From Streptomyces sp. SirexAA-E (lineage in GTDB: Bacteria > Actinomycetota > Actinomycetes > Streptomycetales > Streptomycetaceae): a DNA stretch of 64,000 nucleotides. The notes under the pieces were generated by a model that was not told the DNA's origin, did not search any database, and worked only from the letters and a program-made list of their open reading frames with translations. The position numbers were made by a program, and so were the translations under genes. The stretch lies in the NCBI RefSeq assembly GCF_000177195.2, contig NC_015953.1:4278001-4342000 (forward strand), read 5' to 3'. This document shows, one piece after another, positions 43,291 to 52,266 of this stretch; positions within the stretch are counted from its first letter, which is position 1; the number at the start of each line of letters is the position of its first letter.

Positions 43291-44990
43291 GCGCAACAGC
43301 TGTCCACAGCCTGTGGACGACGGCGGGCGAGGTGACATCTGCGGCGCCGGGTGACCGCTTCACCGCGCCGACCATCGAGTACGCCCAACTGGCGCCCGTC
43401 CTGATCGTGGTCGGCGTCGCCGTCCTGGGCGTCCTGGTCGAGGCCTTCGTCCCGCGGCGCGCCCGGTACACCACCCAGGTGTTCCTGACGGTCGTCGCCC
43501 TCGCGGCGTCGTTCGCCGCGGTCATCGGCCTCGCGGCCGACGGATACGCCACCAAGAGCGCGCACATCGCCGCCATGGGGGCCATCGCCGTCGACGGCCC
43601 GGCCCTCTTCCTCCAGGGCACGATCCTTCTCGTCTCGATGGTGTCCGTCTTCACTTTCGCCGAGCGGCGCCTGGAACCGGCTCCACACGGCGACGGGGTA
43701 TCCCCTGCCGGGACGAAGTCGAGAGCCTGGGGAAGGGTCGACTCCTTCGCCGCCCAGGCCGGTTCGGTTCCCGGCAGCGACAGCGAGAAGGCCGCGGTCA
43801 AGGCCGGGTTCACCACCACCGAGGTCTTCCCGCTGCTCCTGTTCTCGGTGGCGGGCATGCTGGTCTTCCCCGCCGCCAACGACCTGCTGACGCTCTTCAT
43901 CGCGCTGGAGGTCTTCTCCCTCCCGCTCTACCTCCTGTGCGCCGTCGCCCGCCGCAAGCGGCTGATGTCGCAGGAGGCCGCGGTGAAGTACTTCCTGCTC
44001 GGCTCCTTCTCCTCGGCGTTCCTGCTCTTCGGGATCGCCCTGCTCTACGGCTACGCGGGCACCGTCTCGTACGCGGGCATCGCGGGCGTGGTCGACGGCG
44101 ACATCCAGGACATCGACCCGGCACTCGCCGACACCATGGGCAACGACGCGCTGCTGCTCATCGGCGGCGCGATGATCCTGATGGGCCTCTTCTTCAAGGT
44201 CGGCGCCGTGCCGTTCCACATGTGGACCCCGGACGTCTACCAGGGCGCCCCCACGCCGGTCACCGGCTTCATGGCCGCGGCCACCAAGGTCGCCGCGTTC
44301 GGCGCCCTGCTGCGCCTGCTGTACGTGGTGCTGCCGGGCCTCACCTGGGACCTGCGCCCCGTCATGTGGGGCGTGGCCATCGTCACGATGGTGGGCGGCG
44401 CGGTCGTCGCGATCACCCAGACCGACATCAAGCGGCTGCTGGCCTACTCCTCGATCGCGCACGCCGGCTTCATCCTGGCCGGTGTCATCGCGGCCAGCCC
44501 GGACGGCATCTCGTCGGTCCTCTTCTACCTGGGCGTGTACTCCTTCGTGACGGTCGGCGCCTTCGCCGTCGTCACCCTGGTGCGCGACGCGGGCGGCGAG
44601 GCGACGCACCTGTCGAAGTGGGCCGGGCTCGGCCGCCGCTCGCCGCTGACCGCCGCGGTCTTCGCGGTCTTCCTGCTGTCCTTCGCCGGCATCCCGCTCA
44701 CCTCGGGCTTCTCCGGCAAGTTCGCCGTCTTCAAGGCGGCGGCGGACGGCGGTGCGGCTCCGCTGGTCGTGGTCGGTGTGATCTCCTCGGCCATCGCCGC
44801 GTTCTTCTACATCCGGGTCATCGTCCTGATGTTCTTCAGCGAGCCGAAGGCGGACGGCCCCACGGTCGCCGTCCCGTCCCCGCTGACGATGACCACGATC
44901 GCCGTCGGGGTCGCCGTGACCCTGGTGCTCGGTCTGGCCCCGCAGTACTTCCTGGACCTGGCGAGCCAGGCCGGAGGGTTCGTGCGGTAA
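43287..44990 (+). CDS. nuoN: NADH-quinone oxidoreductase subunit N
   Basis: 567 residues, the third antiporter-like subunit and last gene of the operon. The core motifs IALEVFSLPLYLL, KVGAVPFHMWTPDVYQGAPTP and TDIKRLLAYSSIAHAGFI are conserved. A hydrophilic insert at about 130-172 between two helices is unusual: residues 135-150 are encoded by a palindromic sequence resembling a Streptomyces dispersed repeat (43695-43737). The frame is kept, so the protein should still be made. An inverted repeat GTCCACA/TGTGGAC lies at 43302-43318 in the first codons. A terminator follows at 45006. Confidence 0.95.
   Translation: MSATAVHSLWTTAGEVTSAAPGDRFTAPTIEYAQLAPVLIVVGVAVLGVLVEAFVPRRARYTTQVFLTVVALAASFAAVIGLAADGYATKSAHIAAMGAIAVDGPALFLQGTILLVSMVSVFTFAERRLEPAPHGDGVSPAGTKSRAWGRVDSFAAQAGSVPGSDSEKAAVKAGFTTTEVFPLLLFSVAGMLVFPAANDLLTLFIALEVFSLPLYLLCAVARRKRLMSQEAAVKYFLLGSFSSAFLLFGIALLYGYAGTVSYAGIAGVVDGDIQDIDPALADTMGNDALLLIGGAMILMGLFFKVGAVPFHMWTPDVYQGAPTPVTGFMAAATKVAAFGALLRLLYVVLPGLTWDLRPVMWGVAIVTMVGGAVVAITQTDIKRLLAYSSIAHAGFILAGVIAASPDGISSVLFYLGVYSFVTVGAFAVVTLVRDAGGEATHLSKWAGLGRRSPLTAAVFAVFLLSFAGIPLTSGFSGKFAVFKAAADGGAAPLVVVGVISSAIAAFFYIRVIVLMFFSEPKADGPTVAVPSPLTMTTIAVGVAVTLVLGLAPQYFLDLASQAGGFVR
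43695..43737 (+). repeat. Short palindromic repeat inserted in frame in nuoN
   Basis: The segment starts GGGGTATCCCCTGCCGGG and ends GAGAGCCTGGGGAAGG. It matches my memory of a dispersed Streptomyces element with the pattern GGGGTCTCCCCTG...CGAGAGCTTGGGGAAG, normally found between genes. Here it is read through in frame as part of a soluble loop of NuoN. It is flanked by sequence that also looks non-conserved. Confidence 0.55.
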
Positions 44991-45005
44991 CGGGACGAAC
45001 ACACC

Positions 45006-45052
45006 GCGACGCCGGACGGGCAGGGACGAAAGTCAAGCCCGTCCGGCGTTGT
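45006..45052 (+). terminator. Terminator of the nuo operon
   Basis: Arms 45009-45020 and 45038-45049 are exact complements over 12 bases, extended by three more pairs including two wobbles. The hairpin starts 15 bases after the nuoN stop and lies before the recQ promoter region. Confidence 0.8.
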
Positions 45053-45109
45053 CGTAGGCGGCGCCTATGGTTGCCGGTGACGGGTGAAGACGGACGGACG
45101 GGCGCGACC

Positions 45110-47119
45110 ATGAGTGTGACGACCGAGAGCGCTGCGCAGCAGACGCTGCACCGGGTATTCGGGTACGAGGCGTTCCGCGGCGAGCAGGGTGCCGTGATCG
45201 ACCATGTGGTCGCGGGTGGCGACGCGGTCGTCCTGATGCCCACCGGCGGTGGCAAGTCCCTCTGCTACCAGATCCCCGCCCTGGTCAGGCCCGGCACCGG
45301 CATCGTGATCTCCCCGCTGATCGCCCTCATGCAGGACCAGGTGGACGCCCTGCGGGCCCTCGGTGTCCGCGCCGGCTTCATGAACTCCACCCAGGACTTC
45401 GACGAGCGCCGCTCGATGGAGGCCCAGTTCCTGGCGGGCGAGCTGGACCTGCTGTACCTGGCCCCCGAGCGGCTGCGTCTGGACTCCACCCTCGGGCTGC
45501 TCGCCCGCGGCGAGATCTCCGTGTTCGCCATCGACGAGGCGCACTGCGTCGCCCAGTGGGGCCACGACTTCCGCCCCGACTACCTGGCCCTGTCGGTGCT
45601 GGGGGAGCGCTGGCCCGATGTGCCGCGTATCGCGCTGACGGCCACGGCGACCGACGCCACCCACCAGGAGATCACCCAGCGCCTCGGGATGCCCGAGGCG
45701 AAGCACTTCGTCGCCAGTTTCGACCGCCCCAACATCCAGTACCGGGTCGTGGGGAAGTCCGACCCGAAGAAGCAGCTGCTCACCTTCCTCAAGGAGGAGC
45801 ACGCGGGGGACGCGGGCATCGTCTACTGCCTCTCGCGCAACGCGACGGAGAAGACCGCCGAGTACCTCTGCCGCAACGGCATCGAGGCCGTGCCGTACCA
45901 CGCGGGCCTGGACGCCGGGACGCGCGCCGCCCACCAGTCGCGCTTCCTGCGCGAGGAGGGCCTGGTCGTCGTCGCGACGATCGCCTTCGGCATGGGCATC
46001 GACAAGCCGGACGTCCGCTTCGTCGCCCACCTCGACCTGCCCAAGTCCGTCGAGGGCTATTACCAGGAGACCGGCCGGGCGGGCCGTGACGGGGCGCCGT
46101 CCACCGCCTGGATGGCGTACGGCCTCCAGGACGTCGTCCAGCAGCGCAAGCTGATCCAGGGCGGGGAGGGCGACGAGGCGTTCCGGCGCCGGGCGTCCGC
46201 GCACCTCGACTCGATGCTGGCGCTCTGCGAGACCGTGCGGTGCCGCCGGGCCCAGCTCCTGACGTACTTCGGCCAGGCGCCCTCCGAGGAGGCCTGCGGC
46301 AACTGCGACACCTGCCTCAGCCCGCCGGAGACCTGGGACGGCACGGTGGTCGCGCAGAAGCTGCTGTCCACCGTCGTCCGGCTGAAGCGCGAGCGGAACC
46401 AGAAGTTCGGGGCCGGGCAGATCATCGACATCCTGCTGGGACGCAAGACGGCGAAGGTCATCCAGTTCGACCACGACCAGCTCTCCGTGTTCGGCATCGG
46501 CGAGGAGCTGGCCGAGGCGGAGTGGCGGGGCGTGGTGCGCCAGCTGCTGGCCCAGGGGCTGCTCGCGGTCGAGGGCGAGTACGGCACGCTGGTGCTGACC
46601 GAAGCGAGCGGTTCGGTGCTCGGCCGGGAGCGCGAGGTGCTGCTCCGCAAGGAGCCGAAGAGGCCGACGGCCAAGACGTCCGCCCGGGGCGAGCGCAAGG
46701 GCAAGCAGGCCCCCGTGGACCTCCCGGCCGAGGCGGTCCCGGTCTTCGAGGCGCTGCGCGCCTGGCGCGGGGCCCAGGCGAAGGAGCTGGGCCTCCCGGC
46801 CTACGTGATCTTCCACGACGCGACGCTGCGCGAGATCGCGGCCCTGCGACCCGGTTCCCTGGCGGAGCTGGGCGGGGTCAGCGGCCTGGGCGAGAAGAAG
46901 CTCGCGACGTACGGCGAGGGGGTCCTGGAGGTGCTGTCCGGGCTGGACGCCCCCGAGGGGCTGGACGCCCCGGAGCCGGCCCCCACGGCCGTCCCGGCCG
47001 CGGTCCCGCAGCAGGCACCGGCACCGCGTGCACCGGCGGAGCCGGCCGCCCCCGCACGGGCGGCGGCCGAGGAGGACCGGCACCTCGGCTGGGACGAGGA
47101 GCCGCCTGAGTTCGACTGA
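45110..47119 (+). CDS. recQ: ATP-dependent DNA helicase RecQ
   Basis: 669 residues. RecQ unwinds DNA 3' to 5' during recombination and repair. The helicase core has Walker A PTGGGKS at 44-50, DEAH at 142-145, ALTATATDAT and the TGRAGRDG motif VI. The RecQ-C-terminal zinc site has Cys in ACGNCDTC with an upstream CETVRC. A winged-helix region and an HRDC domain (AYVIFHDATLREIAALRPGS) follow. The last 60 residues are Pro/Ala-rich. ATG 45110 is about 34 bases downstream of a TATGGT box (45066-45071) that could be the promoter. Confidence 0.95.
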   Translation: MSVTTESAAQQTLHRVFGYEAFRGEQGAVIDHVVAGGDAVVLMPTGGGKSLCYQIPALVRPGTGIVISPLIALMQDQVDALRALGVRAGFMNSTQDFDERRSMEAQFLAGELDLLYLAPERLRLDSTLGLLARGEISVFAIDEAHCVAQWGHDFRPDYLALSVLGERWPDVPRIALTATATDATHQEITQRLGMPEAKHFVASFDRPNIQYRVVGKSDPKKQLLTFLKEEHAGDAGIVYCLSRNATEKTAEYLCRNGIEAVPYHAGLDAGTRAAHQSRFLREEGLVVVATIAFGMGIDKPDVRFVAHLDLPKSVEGYYQETGRAGRDGAPSTAWMAYGLQDVVQQRKLIQGGEGDEAFRRRASAHLDSMLALCETVRCRRAQLLTYFGQAPSEEACGNCDTCLSPPETWDGTVVAQKLLSTVVRLKRERNQKFGAGQIIDILLGRKTAKVIQFDHDQLSVFGIGEELAEAEWRGVVRQLLAQGLLAVEGEYGTLVLTEASGSVLGREREVLLRKEPKRPTAKTSARGERKGKQAPVDLPAEAVPVFEALRAWRGAQAKELGLPAYVIFHDATLREIAALRPGSLAELGGVSGLGEKKLATYGEGVLEVLSGLDAPEGLDAPEPAPTAVPAAVPQQAPAPRAPAEPAAPARAAAEEDRHLGWDEEPPEFD

Positions 47120-47124
47120 CCCGC

Positions 47125-47176
47125 GAAGGACCTGACGGAAGGACCTGACGGAAGGTCGTGACGGAAGGTCCTGACG
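47125..47176 (+). repeat. Tandem 13-bp repeat, four copies
   Basis: Units 47125-47137 and 47138-47150 are identical (GAAGGACCTGACG). The next two (47151-47163 and 47164-47176) read GAAGGTCGTGACG and GAAGGTCCTGACG, and a partial fifth follows. The array begins 6 bases after the recQ stop and lies before the convergent fumarylacetoacetase gene. It is a slippage-type minisatellite with no clear hairpin. Confidence 0.8.
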
Positions 47177-47262
47177 GAGGGCCCTTACGCCGGGTGCTCC
47201 GGGCCGGGCGCCCGGCGGTACACGACGAGAGGGGCCGCGTACCGCCGGGGCACCCCGAGGAG

Positions 47263-48492
47263 TCACCCGGCCGGCACGATCCGCCCGGTCACCTCGCCCA
47301 GCCCCACCCGCGTCCCGTGCGGTCCCGGCGCCCAGGCGGTCAGCGTGACCGTGTCCCCGTCCTCCAGGAACGTCCGCTCGCCGTCGGGCAGGTCCAGCGG
47401 GTCGCGGCCGTTCCAGGTGAGTTCGAGCAGGGACCCGCGCTCGCCCGGCTCCGCGCCGCTGACCGTGCCGGAACCGTAGAGGTCACCGGTGCGCAGCGAG
47501 GCGCCGTTCACCGTCATCTGCGCCAGTTGCTGGGCCGCCGTCCAGTACATGGAGGCGAAGGGCGGCTCGGCGACGGTCCGCCCGTTGACCGCGACCTGGA
47601 TCCGGATGTCGAAGCCGCCCGGCTCCTCGTCGTCCGCGTCCTCCAGATAGGGCAGCAGCGGGAAGTCCCGGGCCGGCGGCGCGGTACGGGCGGCGTCCAG
47701 CGCCTCCAGCGGGGTCACCCACGCCGACACGGAGGTGGCGAAGGACTTGCCGAGGAAGGGGCCCAGCGGAACGTACTCCCACGCCTGGATGTCCCGGGCC
47801 GACCAGTCGTTGAGCAGGCAGAGCCCGAAGACGTGCTCCCGGAAGTCGCCGAGCGCGACGGGGGCGCCCTGCTCGGACGGGACGCCGACGACGAAGCCGA
47901 CCTCCGCCTCGATGTCCAGCTTCACCGACGGTCCGAAGACGGGCGCCGGGTCCGCGGGCGCCTTGCGCTGCCCCGAGGGCCGCACCACGTCCGTGCCGGA
48001 GACCACGACGGTGCCGGCCCTCCCGTGGTAACCGATCGGCAGGTGCTTCCAGTTGGGGGTGAGCGCGTCGCCGTCGGGACGGAAGATCTTCCCGACGTTG
48101 GTGGCGTGGTGCTCGCTGGCGTAGAAGTCGACGTAGTCGGCGACCTCGTACGGCAGGTGCAGCGTCACCGACTCGATCGGATAGAGCAGCGGCTCGATGT
48201 CCGGGCGGTGCGCGGGCACGGACACCCAGGCGGTCAGCGCGCGCCGGACGTCACGCCAGGCGGTGCGCCCGGCCGCCAGCAGCGGCGTCAGGCTCGGCTG
48301 TGCCAGCAGCTGGGCGTAGGGCGAACCGAGCGCGTGCGCGGCCGCCCCCGCGTCCAGCACATGGCCGCCGATACGGACACCGACCCTGCGGTCCGCCGGG
48401 TGTTCGGGGGTGGAGAACACGCCGTACGGAAGGTTGTGCGGACCGAAGGGGTCGCCCTCGGCCAGATCGAGCGGGCTGCTCTGCTCGGGCAT
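47263..48492 (-). CDS. fahA: Fumarylacetoacetase
   Basis: 409 residues. It hydrolyses fumarylacetoacetate to fumarate and acetoacetate in tyrosine/homogentisate breakdown. The N-terminal SH3-like domain contains LPYGVFST. The catalytic domain has YVDFYASEHHATNVGKIFRP (His and metal ligands) near 120-139, IGYHGRAGTVVVSG near 152-165, and the metal-binding E-x-E in LDIEAEVGFVVG. LLNDWSARDIQAWEYVPLGPFLGKS is the family's signature. ATG 48492 is chosen by conserved N-terminus. No other homogentisate genes are adjacent. Confidence 0.95.
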   Translation of the reverse strand: MPEQSSPLDLAEGDPFGPHNLPYGVFSTPEHPADRRVGVRIGGHVLDAGAAAHALGSPYAQLLAQPSLTPLLAAGRTAWRDVRRALTAWVSVPAHRPDIEPLLYPIESVTLHLPYEVADYVDFYASEHHATNVGKIFRPDGDALTPNWKHLPIGYHGRAGTVVVSGTDVVRPSGQRKAPADPAPVFGPSVKLDIEAEVGFVVGVPSEQGAPVALGDFREHVFGLCLLNDWSARDIQAWEYVPLGPFLGKSFATSVSAWVTPLEALDAARTAPPARDFPLLPYLEDADDEEPGGFDIRIQVAVNGRTVAEPPFASMYWTAAQQLAQMTVNGASLRTGDLYGSGTVSGAEPGERGSLLELTWNGRDPLDLPDGERTFLEDGDTVTLTAWAPGPHGTRVGLGEVTGRIVPAG

Positions 48493-48606
48493 CTGTTGCT
48501 GCCTCGCTTTCCAGGTCGCTTGAGGGTCACACGTTACGTCGGCGCCACCACCCGGCGGCATGCCTCAACGACGCGTAATGCCCGGAAAGTTACCCGATAA
48601 CCGCGT

Positions 48607-50601
48607 TCAGCCGGCCGTCCGCGGAATCCTCTTCTCCCAGGTCCGGTGGAAGACGACCTCACCACCGTCCCGGCACACGACCTCGTTGGACGTGATGAAG
48701 TCGTGCGCGTCCGCGGAGGTCTCCGAACGCGTCTCGACCCGCACGTCCCAGGCCATCTCGGGGCGGTGCAGCCGGATCGTCCAGTCGGAGCGCGCCCGGG
48801 CCGACAGCGGGTCGTCCTCCTGGATCGTGTACGTCTCCACGGCGTCCTCGGTGAACTCCAGGCCGTCCGGGTAGACCCGGGTGCCGCCGTAGCGCGGGTC
48901 GACCTCCAGGCGCCACTCGCCCTTGGCCACGTCCCGGACCACCAGCCGCTCCGGGCGCTGTTCGTCGAGGGTGGCCGGGTACACGACACCCAGCGGCTCC
49001 GACTGCTCCGGTTCGCCGAAGGTGATCCCCGGGTCCTCGGTGTGCCGGCGCACCGGCAGCTCGACGAGGCTGCCGTCGGCCTCCAGGGTGAAGCCCGCCG
49101 AACCGGCCTGCGGCCAGATCCACGGCCAGTACGAGGAGGAGACGGCGATCCGGATGCGGTGGCCGCGCGGGAAGGTGTGGCCGATGCCGTTCAGCTCGAA
49201 GGTCACGTCCTCGGTCTCCCCGACGGGCCAGTCCTCCGCGCGGTCGCGCCCGTTGCGGGCCGCCAGGTTGAGCGCCCCCCGGGTCACCAGCGTGGAGGCG
49301 CCGTCCGGGGCCACGTCGCAGAGCCGGGCGATCACCTGGCCGCGCGGCACGTCCAGCCGCAGCCGAAGCCGCACCCGGGGCCGTCCCAGGATCTCGACGG
49401 GGCCGTCCTCGACGGGGAACTCGAAGCACACCGACTTGGCGTCCTCGTCGCGCTGGTCCGGCGGCAGGTCCGCGTCGTTGCCGAACGGGAAGAAGCGGCC
49501 GGCGTCCAGCCCGGTCTGCTGCGGCGACCGGACGATCTGCGCGCCGCCCGCCAGCGCGTACGCCACCGGGGTCACGTTCTCCGAGGGCCAGGAGGCGTCG
49601 CCGACCCAGCGGCCCGGCAGCGTCTCGTAGACCGTGGCCGGGCGGTGCGAGCCGCTGATCCAGGAGCGCAGCAGGGGCTCGGTCATCACTCCGGTGTCCT
49701 TGCCCTTGAGGTGCTGGTCCCACCAGCGCAGCGTCTCCTGGAGGAAGCCGATCGCGGGCCCCGGCGGCAGCCCCCGGTCCGGGTACTGGTGCGACCAGGG
49801 GCCGATCAGCCCGCGCACCTGCCCCGGGTCCAGGTGCTCCACGAGCCGCAGGACGGTGTCGCGGTACGGGTCGTGCCAGCCGCCGACCGCCAGGACCTTC
49901 GCCTTGATCGCGCCGTAGTCCTCGCAGACGCTGCCGTGCTTCCAGTAGTCGTCGCGGGACTGGTGGGCCAGCCAGGTGTGGATGAACGGGTCGACGGCCT
50001 CCAGGCGGTCCAGCCACATCTGCCGCCAGTCGTCGCCGACGTCCGCCGGGTCCGGCGGGCGGGAGACGAAGGCCAGCATGGTGGAGGCCCAGGCGTGCAT
50101 GTCGACGCCCAGGACGGAGCCGCCCATGTAGTGGACGTCGTTGTCGTAGCGGTCGTCGGCCGAGCAGACCGTGACGATCGCCTTCAGCGGTTCGGGGGCG
50201 AGCGCGGCGATCTGGAGCGAGTTGAAGCCGCCCCAGGAGATGCCGAACATGCCGACCCGGCCCGAGCACCACTCCTGCTGGGCGAGCCAGTGCACGACGG
50301 CCACCCCGTCGGCGAGCTCCGTCGCGTCGTACTCGTCGCCCGGCAGCCCCTCGCTGTTGCCGTGCCCGCGCACGTCGACACGCACGGAGGCGTAGCCGTG
50401 GCCGGCGTACCAGGGGTGGCGCTGCCAGTCGCGGGGAGCCGTCCAGTCGCTGAGCCGGTAGGGCAGGTACTCCAGCAGCGCGGGCACCGGTTCGTCGGTG
50501 ACCGGCCGCCAGATCCTGGCGTACAGCTGGGTGCCGTCCGACAGGGGGATGTAGAGGTCTTCGTGGGTGGTCTCGTACGGGAACTCGGTGCGGATCTGCA
50601 T
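48607..50601 (-). CDS. CocE/NonD family hydrolase (X-Pro dipeptidyl-peptidase-like)
   Basis: 664 residues. An alpha/beta-hydrolase (about 15-290) has the nucleophile Ser122 in GISWGG, with WRPVTDEPVPALLEYLPYR and DVRGHGNSEG as family blocks and a probable His in GPWSHQYPDR. A C-terminal jelly-roll domain (about 320-560) is typical of X-Pro dipeptidyl-peptidases and cocaine esterase. There is no signal peptide, so it acts in the cytoplasm. It starts 9 bases after the POT transporter stop, suggesting that imported peptides or acylated amines are its substrates. GAGGTACC upstream supports ATG 50601. Confidence 0.88.
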   Translation of the reverse strand: MQIRTEFPYETTHEDLYIPLSDGTQLYARIWRPVTDEPVPALLEYLPYRLSDWTAPRDWQRHPWYAGHGYASVRVDVRGHGNSEGLPGDEYDATELADGVAVVHWLAQQEWCSGRVGMFGISWGGFNSLQIAALAPEPLKAIVTVCSADDRYDNDVHYMGGSVLGVDMHAWASTMLAFVSRPPDPADVGDDWRQMWLDRLEAVDPFIHTWLAHQSRDDYWKHGSVCEDYGAIKAKVLAVGGWHDPYRDTVLRLVEHLDPGQVRGLIGPWSHQYPDRGLPPGPAIGFLQETLRWWDQHLKGKDTGVMTEPLLRSWISGSHRPATVYETLPGRWVGDASWPSENVTPVAYALAGGAQIVRSPQQTGLDAGRFFPFGNDADLPPDQRDEDAKSVCFEFPVEDGPVEILGRPRVRLRLRLDVPRGQVIARLCDVAPDGASTLVTRGALNLAARNGRDRAEDWPVGETEDVTFELNGIGHTFPRGHRIRIAVSSSYWPWIWPQAGSAGFTLEADGSLVELPVRRHTEDPGITFGEPEQSEPLGVVYPATLDEQRPERLVVRDVAKGEWRLEVDPRYGGTRVYPDGLEFTEDAVETYTIQEDDPLSARARSDWTIRLHRPEMAWDVRVETRSETSADAHDFITSNEVVCRDGGEVVFHRTWEKRIPRTAG

Positions 50602-50610
50602 GGTGGTACC

Positions 50611-52110
50611 TCAGTGGACGGGGTGCATGGTGCGCTTGAGCCAGGGAGCGGCTGCGATGACGGCCACACCGGCCAGCACCGCGACGGCGCCATTGACACC
50701 GAAGTAGGCGGGGTTGGAGACCTCGCCGTAGAGCTTCACGATCTGTGCCTGGATGCCGTTGGCCAGCGCCAGCGACAGGAACCACAGCGCCATCGTCTGG
50801 CTGGCGAACGCCTTGGGCGCGAGCTTGGTGGTGGCCGACATGCCCGAGGTCTCCAGCAGGATGTCGCCGAGTCCGAGCAGCAGGTAGGAGCCGACGATCC
50901 ACCAGGCGGCCATCCGGTAGGTGCCGTCGGCGTGACCGGAGGTCGGCAGGACCATCAGCAGGAAGGAGAGTCCGCCGAGGATCACCCCGATGGCGATCTT
51001 GTTGGAGGCGTGCGGCTGGCGCGTCCCCATCCGGGCCCAGACGGCGGCCACCACGGGCGCCAGCGCCACCTCGAAGGCGCCGAGCGCGGAGGCGTACCAG
51101 CCGGCCGGGAAGTGGAAGCCGAAGATCTCCGTACGCGCGTTCGTCGAGGCCAGCAGCATCATCGTCGAGTACGCCTGGAAGAGGATGAAGTTGAAGACGA
51201 CCGAGGCCAGGAAGAGCACGACGTAGGGCCGCAGCCTGCCGCGTTCCTCCGTGGTGACCCGGGGGCTCCGGAACATCACGACGAAGTAGACGACCGGGGC
51301 GATCACCGAGACGAGGGTGAGCACGTCGACGAACCGGTCCATGGTGAGCCAGCCGATCAGCGCCAGGGCGGTCGCCACGACGGCCACCACGACGACGCCG
51401 CCCACGATCAGCAGCACGGCCCGGCGCATCGGGCCCGGCGCCAGGGCGTACTCCGCCGCGCGCTTTCGCCCGGCCAGGTGACGCCTGCCCGCCACGTACT
51501 GGATCAGCCCGAGCGTCATGCCGAAGGCGGCGGCGGAGAAGCCCCAGTGCCATCCGGCGTGGTCACCGAGCCAGCCGGTGATCAGCGGACCGGCGAAGGC
51601 GCCGATGTTGATGCCCATGTAGTAGAGGGCGAAGCCGGCGTCCCGGCGCTCGTCCTCGGTGCGGTAGAGCTTGCCGACCATGGACGCCACGTTGGGCTTG
51701 AGCAGTCCGGTGCCGGCGCTGATCAGGCCGAGGCCCACCCAGGTCATCGTGGCGGTCGGCACGGCCATCGCGTAGTGGCCGCAGGCGATGAGGATGCCGC
51801 CGTACAGGACCGCGCGGTAGGAGCCGAGGATGCGGTCGGCCAGCCAGCCGCCCGCGACGGAGACGAGGTAGACCAGCGTGCCGTACGCGGCGGAGACCGA
51901 GGCGGCGGTGCCCGGGTCCATGCCCAGGCCGTCGTTCGCGACCGAGTCCGCGAAGAAGAGGACCAGGATGGCCTGCATGCCGAGGAACGAGAAACGTTCC
52001 CAGACCTCCAGCCCGGACAGGGTCATCAGGCCCCGTGGCTGCCCGAAGAAGGCGTGGTCGTCCTCGGGTGCGGGGCCTTCCGGTTCGTTGGTGGTGGCGG
52101 CGTGGGACAA
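50611..52110 (-). CDS. POT/PTR family proton-coupled peptide transporter
   Basis: 499 residues with about 12-14 membrane helices. The PTR signatures are present: GLEVWERFSFLGMQAILVLFF (E-x-x-E-R-F-type motif at about 33-53), GGWLADRILGSYRAVLYGG, and the second motif YYMGINIGAFAGP. It should take up di- and tripeptides with protons. The start is probably TTG 52110 (L-S-H-A-A-T-T), because AGGAG lies 8 bases upstream and no ATG or GTG fits. The peptidase-like gene follows in the same operon. Confidence 0.9.
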   Translation of the reverse strand: MSHAATTNEPEGPAPEDDHAFFGQPRGLMTLSGLEVWERFSFLGMQAILVLFFADSVANDGLGMDPGTAASVSAAYGTLVYLVSVAGGWLADRILGSYRAVLYGGILIACGHYAMAVPTATMTWVGLGLISAGTGLLKPNVASMVGKLYRTEDERRDAGFALYYMGINIGAFAGPLITGWLGDHAGWHWGFSAAAFGMTLGLIQYVAGRRHLAGRKRAAEYALAPGPMRRAVLLIVGGVVVVAVVATALALIGWLTMDRFVDVLTLVSVIAPVVYFVVMFRSPRVTTEERGRLRPYVVLFLASVVFNFILFQAYSTMMLLASTNARTEIFGFHFPAGWYASALGAFEVALAPVVAAVWARMGTRQPHASNKIAIGVILGGLSFLLMVLPTSGHADGTYRMAAWWIVGSYLLLGLGDILLETSGMSATTKLAPKAFASQTMALWFLSLALANGIQAQIVKLYGEVSNPAYFGVNGAVAVLAGVAVIAAAPWLKRTMHPVH

Positions 52111-52266
52111 AGCGGCAACTCCTGATCGTATGAGCTGATCCCGAACATACCGGCGGTGGCGGGAAGGCGCCCACGGTGATCCAAAGGGGACCGGATACGC
52201 TGACTTGAGTGAAGACAGCGACACATCGACATTCCGTGTGATCGTCAGCAGACAGGAGATCCCCTC

